DNA of 7,162 bases from NCBI GenBank assembly GCA_948852375.1, contig CAQOYX010000078.1:1-7162 (forward strand), read 5' to 3'. Position numbers and translations under genes: made by a program. The notes below the pieces were generated by a model. The model was not told the origin of the DNA, did no database searches, and saw only the letters and a program-made list of their open reading frames with translations. Position 1 is the first letter of the stretch. Each line of letters opens with the position of its first letter. The DNA comes from an uncultured Clostridia bacterium. GTDB taxonomy: Bacteria; Bacillota_A; Clostridia; TANB77; CAG-508. Of the stretch, positions 1 through 7,001 are shown piece after piece.

Positions 1-15
1 AAATTATTAATCCAA

Positions 16-912
16 TTAGTTATTATTTTCTACTTTTTCTATAAATATATCATTTAAAGTTGGCTTCATAATTTCAAATTTGTTTACACATACACCATCT
101 AATACTATTTTATTTAAAAGTTTATGGGCAGTCTCTTCATCATTAATTTTGATAGTATATGCATTATTTGTCTCATGTTCAATTTCCATTTTAAACTCAT
201 CTATATATTTATCTATTTTTCTATTTACATCTATCATAACTCTATTTACAGGATATGTTTCTTTAATACTTTTTAAGTTTCCTTGCAATACAGTTTTTCC
301 TTTATTTAATATTAATATATCACTACAAAACTCTTCAATAGTAGCCATTTGATGTGCTGACATTATTACATATTTTCCATCTTTTACTAAATCAATTATA
401 ATATTTTTTAATATCTCTGTATTTACAGGATCTAATCCACTAAATGGTTCATCTAATACTACTAATTCAGGATTATGTATTACAGCTGTCATAAATTGAA
501 TTTTTTGTTGGTTTCCTTTCGAAAGTTTTTCAGCTGGCATGTTTAGGTACTCTTCTACTTTTAATTCTTTTGCCCATTTGTTTATTGATAGTTGTGCATC
601 ACTTTTTTGCATGCCCTTTAGTTCTGCAAAATACATTAATTGATCAAATATTTTAGTTTTAGGATATACACCTCTTTCTTCTGGCAAATATCCAAAATTT
701 ACACTTTTTCTATCTACTGCTTTTCCATTCCAAGTAATTTCTCCCTCATCTTTTGTTATAATTCCTAATATCATTCTAATTGTAGTTGTTTTTCCTGCTC
801 CATTAGTTCCAAGTAGTCCATATACTCCTGGCTTATCTAGAGCTAATGAAACATTATCTACTGCCTTTTTTCCTACAAATGTTTTTGATACATCTTTTAA
901 TACTAATCCCAT
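16..912 (-). CDS. ABC transporter ATP-binding protein, NatA/YhaQ-like (ABC-2 exporter type)
   Basis: This is a cytoplasmic ATPase subunit of an ABC exporter, 298 residues from the chosen start. Visible motifs are Walker A GTNGAGKT (35-42), signature LSKGN (130-134), Walker B VVLDEP (151-156), D-loop SGLD (158-161) and H-loop His187. Where a Q-loop glutamine is expected it reads YLPEERGVYP, a form typical of the YhaQ-like group with a C-terminal DUF4162-type domain, which fits the last ~90 residues. The start at 912 is preferred over the ATG at 948 because AGGAAGG (921-927) lies 8 bases upstream and homology begins at MGLVLKDVSK. It lies 171 bases after rpe with no clear terminator between. 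Only 15 bases follow its stop, so the expected permease gene is out of view. The substrate cannot be told; sodium or drug export are family possibilities. Confidence 0.9.
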   Translation of the reverse strand: MGLVLKDVSKTFVGKKAVDNVSLALDKPGVYGLLGTNGAGKTTTIRMILGIITKDEGEITWNGKAVDRKSVNFGYLPEERGVYPKTKIFDQLMYFAELKGMQKSDAQLSINKWAKELKVEEYLNMPAEKLSKGNQQKIQFMTAVIHNPELVVLDEPFSGLDPVNTEILKNIIIDLVKDGKYVIMSAHQMATIEEFCSDILILNKGKTVLQGNLKSIKETYPVNRVMIDVNRKIDKYIDEFKMEIEHETNNAYTIKINDEETAHKLLNKIVLDGVCVNKFEIMKPTLNDIFIEKVENNN

Positions 913-920
913 TTTTTTAA

Positions 921-927
921 CCTTCCT
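921..927 (-). promoter_or_regulatory. Ribosome binding site that sets the ABC ATPase start
   Basis: The coding strand reads AGGAAGG, followed by 8 bases and then the ATG at 912. The longer reading frame starting at 948 would place this site inside the coding region, so the internal ATG is the better start. Confidence 0.65.
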
Positions 928-1083
928 TTCTTTGAATATAAATGTCAACTAAAAATATTTTTTCACAATCATAGAATACCTTAATCCTTTAATTAAATTT
1001 TATACTTTAGCTAAACATATTTTATATCATTTTGTTAACAATTTCAATAAAAATATGTAAACTTTTATTTTATCTTCTACTGA

Positions 1084-1746
1084 TTATAATGTTTTTAATG
1101 TTTTGATAGTTTCTTTGTAATTGCTTGTATTTGTAATTCCTGTTCCTACTACTGCAATATCTATTCCTGCTTCTTTTAGCTTTCCTATGTTTTCAACATT
1201 TATTCCCCCATCTGCTTCAATGTCTAAATCTATATTATTAATTGTAATATATTTTTTTAATTCAGCAATTTTTTCTATAGTTTTAGGAATTAGTTTCTGC
1301 CCTCCTTTTCCTGGTTCTACTGTCATTATTAGCACCATATGGATATATGGCAAAAATTCATATATTTTTTCTAATTTTGTATCAGGTTTTATTGATATAC
1401 CTACTCTTATATTATTCTGCTTTATATATTTTATCATTTCATTTATTTCTTCCTTACTTTTTAATACTTCATAATGGAAGGTTATTATATTAGGCTCTAA
1501 ATCTTTATATTTTTCTACATATTCTTTTACATCCAATACCATTAAATGTACATCTATAGGTATATTTGATATTTGTTTAATTAGTTCAGAATATTCTTTC
1601 ATAGTATCACTTGTATTGTTTTGTACAAATGTTCCATCCATAACATCTATATGAAAATAATCTGTATGTGCTACTTCTAAATCATAAATTTTTTTAGTAC
1701 TTTCATTTTTATTTATAGAAAGTAATGATGTAGATATTTCTACCAT
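1084..1746 (-). CDS. rpe: Ribulose-phosphate 3-epimerase
   Basis: This enzyme interconverts D-ribulose 5-phosphate and D-xylulose 5-phosphate in the pentose phosphate pathway, using a TIM barrel with one metal ion. At 220 residues it has the usual length. Metal and catalytic residues are visible: His32 and Asp34 in FHIDVMDG, His67 in DVHLM, and Asp179 in IEADGGI. The phosphate-binding region has MTVEPGKGGQ (141-150) and VVGTGI near the end. The N-terminal strand, usually PSILSAD, is here TSLLSIN, so this copy is somewhat divergent. The start is firm: AAGGAGG at 1754-1760 lies 7 bases upstream. The ATG overlaps the end of the restored rsgA frame (AAATGGTAG), which suggests translational coupling. 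Position after rsgA is conserved in Firmicutes. A related sugar-phosphate epimerase is the main alternative, but context favours Rpe. Confidence 0.92.
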   Translation of the reverse strand: MVEISTSLLSINKNESTKKIYDLEVAHTDYFHIDVMDGTFVQNNTSDTMKEYSELIKQISNIPIDVHLMVLDVKEYVEKYKDLEPNIITFHYEVLKSKEEINEMIKYIKQNNIRVGISIKPDTKLEKIYEFLPYIHMVLIMTVEPGKGGQKLIPKTIEKIAELKKYITINNIDLDIEADGGINVENIGKLKEAGIDIAVVGTGITNTSNYKETIKTLKTL

Positions 1747-1962
1747 TTGTGTTCCTCCTTATCTTTTAAATCATTATATATTTTTATATAGTTTTCATAT
1801 CTTGAATTAGATATTATCCCTTGTTCTAATGCCTTTTTTATTCCACAGGATTCTTCTTTTATATGTGTACAGCCTACAAATTCACAATTTTTTTCATGTT
1901 CTATAAATTCCCTAAAGTATTTGTATAGTTGCTTAGTTTCTATTTCGTATATATCAAATGCT

Positions 1963-1980
1963 CCAAAACCGTGGAGTATC
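1963..1980 (-). other. Frameshift site B in the rsgA G3 motif
   Basis: The coding strand reads GAT ACT CCA C GGT TTT GG. The extra C is the G at plus-strand position 1971. Without it the frame gives Asp-Thr-Pro-Gly-Phe-Gly, the canonical G3 motif of RsgA. With it the zero-frame codon is CGG and the frame closes at a TGA a few codons on. The local pattern, NNA followed by C and then a GGN glycine codon, is the same as at site A. Confidence 0.85.
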
Positions 1981-2110
1981 TGCTATATATGTGTTCTCAT
2001 TTATTTTATATAACTTAATTTGCGTAGTAGTATTTTTTCCTTTTTTATTTTTACCACTTATTGTGCCCTCTTGTGAAATATTCTTCATAAAAATAGAATT
2101 TGATAGTGTA

Positions 2111-2128
2111 GATTTTCCGTACTCCTGA
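2111..2128 (-). other. Frameshift site A in the rsgA P-loop
   Basis: The coding strand reads GGA GTA C GGA AAA TC. The extra C is the G at plus-strand position 2119. Without it the frame gives Gly-Val-Gly-Lys-Ser, the expected Walker A. With it the next zero-frame codon is CGG and translation would end at 2051. The insertion is exactly between the Val169 and Gly170 codons. It is not in a homopolymer run, so simple run-length slippage does not explain it. Confidence 0.85.
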
Positions 2129-2650
2129 ATTACCTGAAAAAGCACTTATGTTATTATATAGTTCCTTCTTTAATTGTTCTACTCCTTGTCCTGTTTTTGC
2201 ATTTGTAAGAATAACCTTATATCCAATATCAGTATATATCTTCCTAATATGTTCTATATTTTCTATTTTTTCTAAATCTATTTTATTTATAACAATAATT
2301 GCCTCTATTCCTAAAAATTCGGCAAATGCCAACTGCTTATCTAGTAGCAGTAAATCTGGCTTAGGATGCTTACTTGATATAACAAAAACAAGTTTAGTTA
2401 AATTTGCAAGCTTTGGTCTTTTAATGTAATTTTTCCTATCAAATACTTTATTAATAACAGCTATATCTTTTTCTTCCGCTATAATTTCTATACTTACTTT
2501 ATCCCCTACAACAGGCATAATTTCACTATTTTTAAATTTTCCTCTAGCACTACATTCATATAATGCATTATTTACCTCTACTATATATGTATTTGAAATA
2601 TTACTTACTATAACTCCACCTAGCATTTTGCCTCCTTAATTATATTTGAT

Positions 2651-2674
2651 GGGTACTACAAATAAGTAGTACCC
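2651..2674. repeat. Perfect inverted repeat / hairpin in the rsgA leader
   Basis: GGGTACTAC and GTAGTACCC form a perfect 9-bp stem around a 6-base A/T loop. It stands out against the A+T-rich surroundings. On the transcribed minus strand the stem is followed by ATCAAATATAATTAAGGAGG, with no U-run, so it is not a standard intrinsic terminator. It ends 13 bases before the rsgA ribosome binding site. It could be an mRNA processing or stability hairpin or a protein-binding site; nothing in the sequence decides between them. Confidence 0.6.
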
Positions 2675-2785
2675 TTATCTAAAATCAATAATATAGATTA
2701 GAGCCAGCAATCTTTAAAGAATAATTTGCGTTATCGTATATAATAGATATTATAACTTATTTTATATATTATAATATATTCAAGT

Positions 2786-4744
2786 CTATTCAAAAACAAT
2801 TTGATTTGACGAGTTTAAATTAAATTGTTTTTGTCTGTTTCCTAAAACTCCATCTATATATACTTTAACAGTTATTGTACCAATTCCGCTTACTTCTACT
2901 TCAAAAGTATCATTTTTTGATTTAGTACCTTTAAATACCCTATCTTCTCCTACTTTAACTTCTACATCTACTGTTTTACTCTCTGATGATGTTGAAGTTA
3001 CAGTGTTTCCTACAGGTTCCTTATATCCGCCTGTTATAGATTTTAAGTTTATTTGTACTTTTCCTGTTTTTATTTGCTCTATTTTATTTACAGTTATTGT
3101 AACTTCTGTACCTTCATCTAGTGTAGAACCTGCTTCTTTGTCTTGTTTTAAAACTTTTCCATCATCTTTTGTTTTATCTTCTTCATAAATTACTTGTTTT
3201 ATTTTTAATTTATTGTTTTCTAGTAATTTTTTTGCCTCTTGTTCTGTTTTTCCTATTACATATGGCATACTCACTTGTTCAATTCCTGTTCCTGTGCTTA
3301 CATGTATTTTTATAGTTTCTCCTGCACTTATTTCTGTATTTTCTTTTGTTTCTTGACTAACTACATATCCTTCTTCTACTGTTTTACTTGTTTCTTCTAT
3401 CACTTCTGCAAGTAATTTTGCTTCCTCTAATGCACTTATTGCTTCCTCTTTTTTCATTCCTACTACCTTTGGAACTTTTGTAATTTCTTGACCTTTACTT
3501 ATTACTACTTTTATTTCAGTTTTTTCCTTTACAGTATAATTATCCATATATTTCGGTTCTTGGCTAATTACAAAACCTTCTGGTACTTCTGGGCTATATT
3601 GTGGTTCCAATTCTGTATATATAAGTTTTGCATCATCTATTTTTTGTTTTGCCTCTTGTTGTGATACTCCTACTAAATTTGGAATTTGAACTTCTTTTAC
3701 TGTTGTAACTTTTAATCCAAAATATGTTATGCTTATTGTTAAAACAAAAAGTAATATTGCTCCCATAAAAAATGATAAAATTTTATGTTTTTTTATAAAG
3801 TTACTAAATCCATTTTTCTTTTTCTTATTTTTATCTTTATTAACATTATCCCCCATGGTTGGTATTCTTTGTGTTTGAAATTCATTTTCAGCATCTTGCA
3901 TAAATACAAAATTTCCATCAGGATTTTTTAATGCCATATTTAAATCTTTAAGCATTTCAGATGCACTTTGATAACGTAAAGATGCATCTTTTTGCATTGC
4001 TTTCATTACAATTTTATTTACAGATATTGGTATATTAGGTGTTAATGATATTGGCTCTACAGGTTTTTCTTGCATATGCATTAAAGCAACTGAAACTGGA
4101 GTATCTGCTTCAAATGGAACTTTTCCTGTTAGCATTTCATATAAAACAACACCTAAAGAATATAAATCAGATTTTGCATCTGTAAAACCTCCTCTTGCAT
4201 GTTCTGGCGAAAAATAATGTACCGAACCAAGAGTTGTTCCAAAAGCAGTTATAGTTGAATTAGATACAGCTTTTGCTATTCCAAAATCTGTAACTTTAGC
4301 TGTGCCTTCTTCTGTTATTATTATATTATGTGGTTTAATATCTCTATGGATAATATTGTTTTTATGTGCTGTATCTAATGCTTTTGCAATTTGTATTGCT
4401 ACTTTTAAAGACCATTTCCAAGATAATTTTCCTTGTTCTTGTATTATCTCTTTTAAAGTTCTTCCTTGTACTAATTCCATAACTATATAATATAAATTTC
4501 CTTCATTTCCTACATCATATACAGCTACAATATTTGGATTTGTTAAGCTTGCAACAGCTTGTGCTTCTGAATGAAACCTTTTTATAAATTCATTATCAGT
4601 AGTAAATTCATCTCTTAAAATTTTTACTGCTACGAATCTATTTAATATATGGTCTTTTGCTTTATATACTGTTGCCATTCCACCATTTCCAACTTTTTCT
4701 ATCATTTCATATCTATTTGCTATTAATCTACCTTCTAAATTCAT
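2786..4744 (-). CDS. prkC: Serine/threonine protein kinase with PASTA repeats
   Basis: This is a membrane-anchored eukaryotic-type kinase, 652 residues from the chosen start. The cytoplasmic kinase domain (about 8-270) has glycine loop GNGGMATVY, Lys41 in VAVKIL, HRDIKPHN (133-140), DFG (153-155) and SPEH. A juxtamembrane TQRIPTMG and a lysine-rich stretch precede one membrane segment (about 322-344, hydrophobic LSFFMGAILLFVLTIS). Outside the cell come three PASTA repeats (about 352-418, 422-486, 491-558), which in the family bind peptidoglycan fragments, then a ~95-residue Thr/Ser-rich C-terminal domain. Start choice is uncertain. The ATG at 4756 abuts the AAAGGA site with no spacing, so Met at 4744 (12 bases away) is preferred; a TTG at 4753 is possible. 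It follows prpC, its expected counteracting phosphatase. Confidence 0.95.
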   Translation of the reverse strand: MNLEGRLIANRYEMIEKVGNGGMATVYKAKDHILNRFVAVKILRDEFTTDNEFIKRFHSEAQAVASLTNPNIVAVYDVGNEGNLYYIVMELVQGRTLKEIIQEQGKLSWKWSLKVAIQIAKALDTAHKNNIIHRDIKPHNIIITEEGTAKVTDFGIAKAVSNSTITAFGTTLGSVHYFSPEHARGGFTDAKSDLYSLGVVLYEMLTGKVPFEADTPVSVALMHMQEKPVEPISLTPNIPISVNKIVMKAMQKDASLRYQSASEMLKDLNMALKNPDGNFVFMQDAENEFQTQRIPTMGDNVNKDKNKKKKNGFSNFIKKHKILSFFMGAILLFVLTISITYFGLKVTTVKEVQIPNLVGVSQQEAKQKIDDAKLIYTELEPQYSPEVPEGFVISQEPKYMDNYTVKEKTEIKVVISKGQEITKVPKVVGMKKEEAISALEEAKLLAEVIEETSKTVEEGYVVSQETKENTEISAGETIKIHVSTGTGIEQVSMPYVIGKTEQEAKKLLENNKLKIKQVIYEEDKTKDDGKVLKQDKEAGSTLDEGTEVTITVNKIEQIKTGKVQINLKSITGGYKEPVGNTVTSTSSESKTVDVEVKVGEDRVFKGTKSKNDTFEVEVSGIGTITVKVYIDGVLGNRQKQFNLNSSNQIVFE

Positions 4745-4783
4745 AATTACCAACATTCCTTTCTATTATTTAAGAAATCTAAT

Positions 4784-4812
4784 AATAAATTAAGTTATGC
4801 TATTACAGTCAA
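4784..4812 (-). promoter_or_regulatory. Candidate sigma-A promoter ahead of prkC
   Basis: In the 106-base gap between prpC and prkC the minus strand has TTGACT, 17 bases, then TTTATT. The -35 box matches consensus at five of six positions and the -10 box at four of six. In DNA this A+T-rich such matches arise by chance, so this is a suggestion that prkC may also be transcribed separately from prpC. Confidence 0.3.
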
Positions 4813-4850
4813 AAAACTTTAATAAAAACATTTTTTGGTTATATACTTTT

Positions 4851-5582
4851 TTAATCATTATATAAAACTATAACTGTAATATTATCATTTCCACCTAATT
4901 GATTTGCCTTATTTACTAATGAATTACTACTACTATTAATATCTTGTGTAAGAGTAGCATATATCTCTTCATCACTAAGCATATTGGTTAATCCATCTGA
5001 ACATATTACAATAATATCATCTTTTAAAAATCCTTTTACTGTAATATCTGGCTCTACAAATGGTGTACATCCTAAAGCTTTAATTAGCATATTTTTCTTA
5101 GGATGATGTATTGCTTCTTCTTTTGTTATAGTACCATCTTTTACTAATTCTTGTACATAACTATGGTCTTGAGTTATTTTTCTTATTATGTTTTTTCTAA
5201 TTCTATAAATTCTTGAATCTCCTATATGACCAATGAATGCCTTATTATTATATATTAAACATACCTCCAAAGTAGTACCCATATTAGTAAGTTCTTCATT
5301 TTCTTTTGATTTTTCATGTACAAGCATATTTGCATATTCCATTGCATTTCGTATTAATTCCAGTATTTTTTCTTTACTATGTTCAATTTTATCAAAATTT
5401 GATTCTATATAACCCTTAGCAGATACAGTTGCAAGTTTACTTGCAATTTCACCACCATTATATCCTCCCATGCCATCTGCTAATATGTATAATTTAAGAC
5501 TATCATTTTCATTGGATATGTAGAAAAAGTCTTCATTTAATTCACGTGCTTTTCCAATATCTGATTTTGCAAAAACCTTCAT
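4851..5582 (-). CDS. prpC: PP2C-family serine/threonine protein phosphatase
   Basis: This is a cytoplasmic metal-dependent phosphatase expected to reverse phosphorylation by the adjacent PASTA kinase (PrpC/Stp family). Its 243 residues are normal for the single-domain bacterial form. Motifs in order are LNEDFF (Asp18), LADGMGGYNGG (34-44, with metal ligands Asp36 and Gly37), GHIGDSRIYR, ITQDHS, CSDGL (Asp196) and GGNDNITV (Asp233), so the full set of metal-binding aspartates is present. The start is supported by AAGGAGG at 5587-5593, 4 bases upstream, and by the usual N-terminus running into the NED motif. It sits 79 bases downstream of rlmN and about 106 bases before prkC, the conserved Firmicutes order. 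No defect is seen. Confidence 0.95.
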   Translation of the reverse strand: MKVFAKSDIGKARELNEDFFYISNENDSLKLYILADGMGGYNGGEIASKLATVSAKGYIESNFDKIEHSKEKILELIRNAMEYANMLVHEKSKENEELTNMGTTLEVCLIYNNKAFIGHIGDSRIYRIRKNIIRKITQDHSYVQELVKDGTITKEEAIHHPKKNMLIKALGCTPFVEPDITVKGFLKDDIIVICSDGLTNMLSDEEIYATLTQDINSSSNSLVNKANQLGGNDNITVIVLYND

Positions 5583-5661
5583 CTTTCCTCCTTTTTATTT
5601 TCTATGCTATTATTCTTTTGCTTTATTTTGTGTCATGAATATTTACTCGTTTTATGCAATA

Positions 5662-6690
5662 TTATTTTTTTCTTTGTTGTTTTCTTCTTAGTTGACCACA
5701 TGCTGCATCTATATCTGAGCCTAATTCTCTTCTTACTGTTGCAACTATTCCATTATCATTTAAATAATCTCTAAATTTCATAATATTTTCATTTGTAGAT
5801 TTAGTAAATTCTCCATTTTCTATTTTATTTATTGGTATTAAATTTACATGACATAACATTCCTTTTAATAATTTTACTAAGTTTTTTGCATCTTCTACAG
5901 ATTCATTATTGTTTTTTGCAAGTGCATATTCAAAAGAAATTCTTTTATTTGTCTTTTGAATATAATATTTACAAGCTTTAATTAATTCCTCTATATTATA
6001 AGCATTATTTACAGGCATCATTTTACTTCTTTTTTCATCTGTTGTTGCATGTAGCGATATAGATAATGTACATTGCAAATCTTCATTTGCAAAATCGTAT
6101 ATTTTAGGCACAATTCCACTTGTAGAAACACTAATATGTCGTGCTCCGATGTTTAATCCCTTTTGGTTATTTATAATTTTAATAGCATTAATTACATTAT
6201 CATAATTATCAAAAGGTTCACCTATTCCCATAAATACAACATTTGATATTTTAATACCTGTATCTCTTTGTACTGCAAGAATTTGTTCAACAATTTCTCC
6301 TAATGTTAAACTTCTTACAAATTGTATTCCAGTCGATGCACAAAATTTACATCCCATTTTACATCCTATTTGTGAAGATACACATATAGTATACCCATGA
6401 TGATAACTCATTAATACAGTTTCTATAGCATTTTCATCTAGAACATCAAACAAATACTTCTTTGTTCCATCACTTGATTCTTGTTTTTTTAATATATTAT
6501 ATACACACATAGAAAATTCTTCTTTTAACTTATTTCTAAGTTTTAATGACAAATTACTCATTTCATCAAAGCTTGTAAGATTAGTAGTATATAACCATTT
6601 AAATACCTGTTCTGCTCTATAAGGTTTTTCACCTAAAGCAATAAATTCTTCTTTTAGTTTATCTAAATTATAATCCTTAATGTTTTTCAT
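5662..6690 (-). CDS. rlmN: Dual-specificity 23S rRNA/tRNA adenine-C2 methyltransferase (radical SAM)
   Basis: RlmN methylates C2 of adenosine in 23S rRNA (A2503 in E. coli numbering) and A37 in some tRNAs. At 342 residues it has the usual length. The N-terminal region (about 1-90) is the RlmN accessory domain. The radical SAM cluster motif CKMGCKFC gives Cys110, Cys114 and Cys117. The two catalytic cysteines of the ping-pong methyl transfer are also present: Cys103, seven residues before the cluster as in E. coli, and Cys331 in AACGQL. GIGEPFDNYDN and the SISLHA stretch are further family marks. Cys331 and the RREL-type C-terminus favour RlmN over Cfr only moderately; the prpC-prkC context makes RlmN clear. 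The ribosome binding site is weak (GAGAGAG before the ATG). It is probably the first gene of the cluster, since a stem-loop lies upstream. Confidence 0.95.
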   Translation of the reverse strand: MKNIKDYNLDKLKEEFIALGEKPYRAEQVFKWLYTTNLTSFDEMSNLSLKLRNKLKEEFSMCVYNILKKQESSDGTKKYLFDVLDENAIETVLMSYHHGYTICVSSQIGCKMGCKFCASTGIQFVRSLTLGEIVEQILAVQRDTGIKISNVVFMGIGEPFDNYDNVINAIKIINNQKGLNIGARHISVSTSGIVPKIYDFANEDLQCTLSISLHATTDEKRSKMMPVNNAYNIEELIKACKYYIQKTNKRISFEYALAKNNNESVEDAKNLVKLLKGMLCHVNLIPINKIENGEFTKSTNENIMKFRDYLNDNGIVATVRRELGSDIDAACGQLRRKQQRKK

Positions 6691-7001
6691 TTTCTCTCTC
6701 TTTAATTTTTTCTCTTTATTATAAATTTTAACTTTAATATAAAAAATTTCAATTTTTTACTTACTTTTCTCTAAAAACACACATAATTCAAAAAATAATT
6801 TCATTATTCATCTTTCTTTGTAAGTGCTTAAGAACATTTTTATTTTATATCAAAACAGAACACTTTTCAAGTGTTCTGTGATATTTTTTTGATATTTTAA
6901 CTATTTGTGACAACTTTATACATATTAAGTTTGCTATCATGATATACTTTAAAAAATTAAAATATATAACCATTTTTTATATGAATTATTGTTGTAATAT
7001 A
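6691..7001. other. 311-base intergenic region between rlmN and the right-edge gene
   Basis: No convincing gene is seen here. It holds the stem-loop at 6855-6890 and, on the minus strand, a TATAAT at 6718-6723 that could be an rlmN -10 box. No good -35 box sits at standard distance: a TTGAAA lies 23 bases away. The rest is A+T-rich sequence without recognisable RNA genes. Confidence 0.5.
6855..6890. terminator. Rho-independent terminator-like stem-loop
   Basis: ACAGAACACTT (6855-6865) and AAGTGTTCTGT (6869-6879) form an 11-bp perfect stem with a 3-base loop. ATATC and GATAT on the flanks can extend it across a 3-base bulge. On the plus strand it is followed by a run of seven T (6884-6890). 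On the minus strand only a short TTTT run follows. It lies about 120 bases downstream of the partial gene ending at 7002 and upstream of rlmN, so it probably separates the two transcription units and may work in both directions. Confidence 0.7.

Larger units (their letters stand above)
1740..2626 (-). pseudogene. rsgA: Ribosome small-subunit-dependent GTPase A (RsgA/CpgA), interrupted by two +1 frameshifts, possibly recoded
   Basis: RsgA is a circularly permuted GTPase that helps late 30S subunit maturation. Removing one base at 2119 and one at 1971 gives a continuous 294-residue protein of normal family length. It has an N-terminal OB-fold region (about 1-70), G4 NKID (114-117), G5 NAKTGQG (142-148), G1 GNSGVGKS (165-172), a G2 region with KNTTT (197-201), G3 DTPGF (216-220) and a C-terminal zinc site Cys247, Cys252, His254, Cys260. 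As written, the first frame stops at 2051 after 191 residues, and the middle piece stops at 1954. No other lesion or internal stop is seen, and the restored frame ends at a TAG overlapping the rpe start. AAGGAGG (2631-2637) lies 4 bases before the ATG. The gene may be freshly broken, mis-sequenced or read through by frameshifting; family identity is certain. Confidence 0.9.

Noticed and set aside
1121..1474. Plus-strand open frames opposite rpe, and similar ones opposite the ABC ATPase, rsgA and prkC
   Set aside because: They are low-complexity Ile/Ser/Phe-rich shadows of well-supported minus-strand genes and lack ribosome binding sites.
1963..2128. Homopolymer slippage as the cause of the rsgA frame breaks
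   Set aside because: The extra base is a C flanked by A and G at both sites, not part of a run, so polymerase or ribosome slippage on a run does not fit.
1954..2145. Reading frame of 63 codons that looks like a separate small gene
   Set aside because: From the residue after site A onward it is the middle of rsgA in the shifted frame (KSTLSNS through the DTP motif). It has no independent ribosome binding site and is explained by the two insertions.
4815..4845. A/T-only inverted repeat (AAAAAA/TTTTTT) between prpC and prkC as a terminator
   Set aside because: The stem would contain no useful G-C pairs, so it is unlikely to end transcription; the run pattern is base composition.
6757..6804. 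Minus-strand 15-codon frame (MKLFFELCVFLEKSK) upstream of rlmN, a possible leader peptide
   Set aside because: It has only a weak A-rich site before it, is very short, and is followed by no attenuator-like structure. Such frames are expected by chance.
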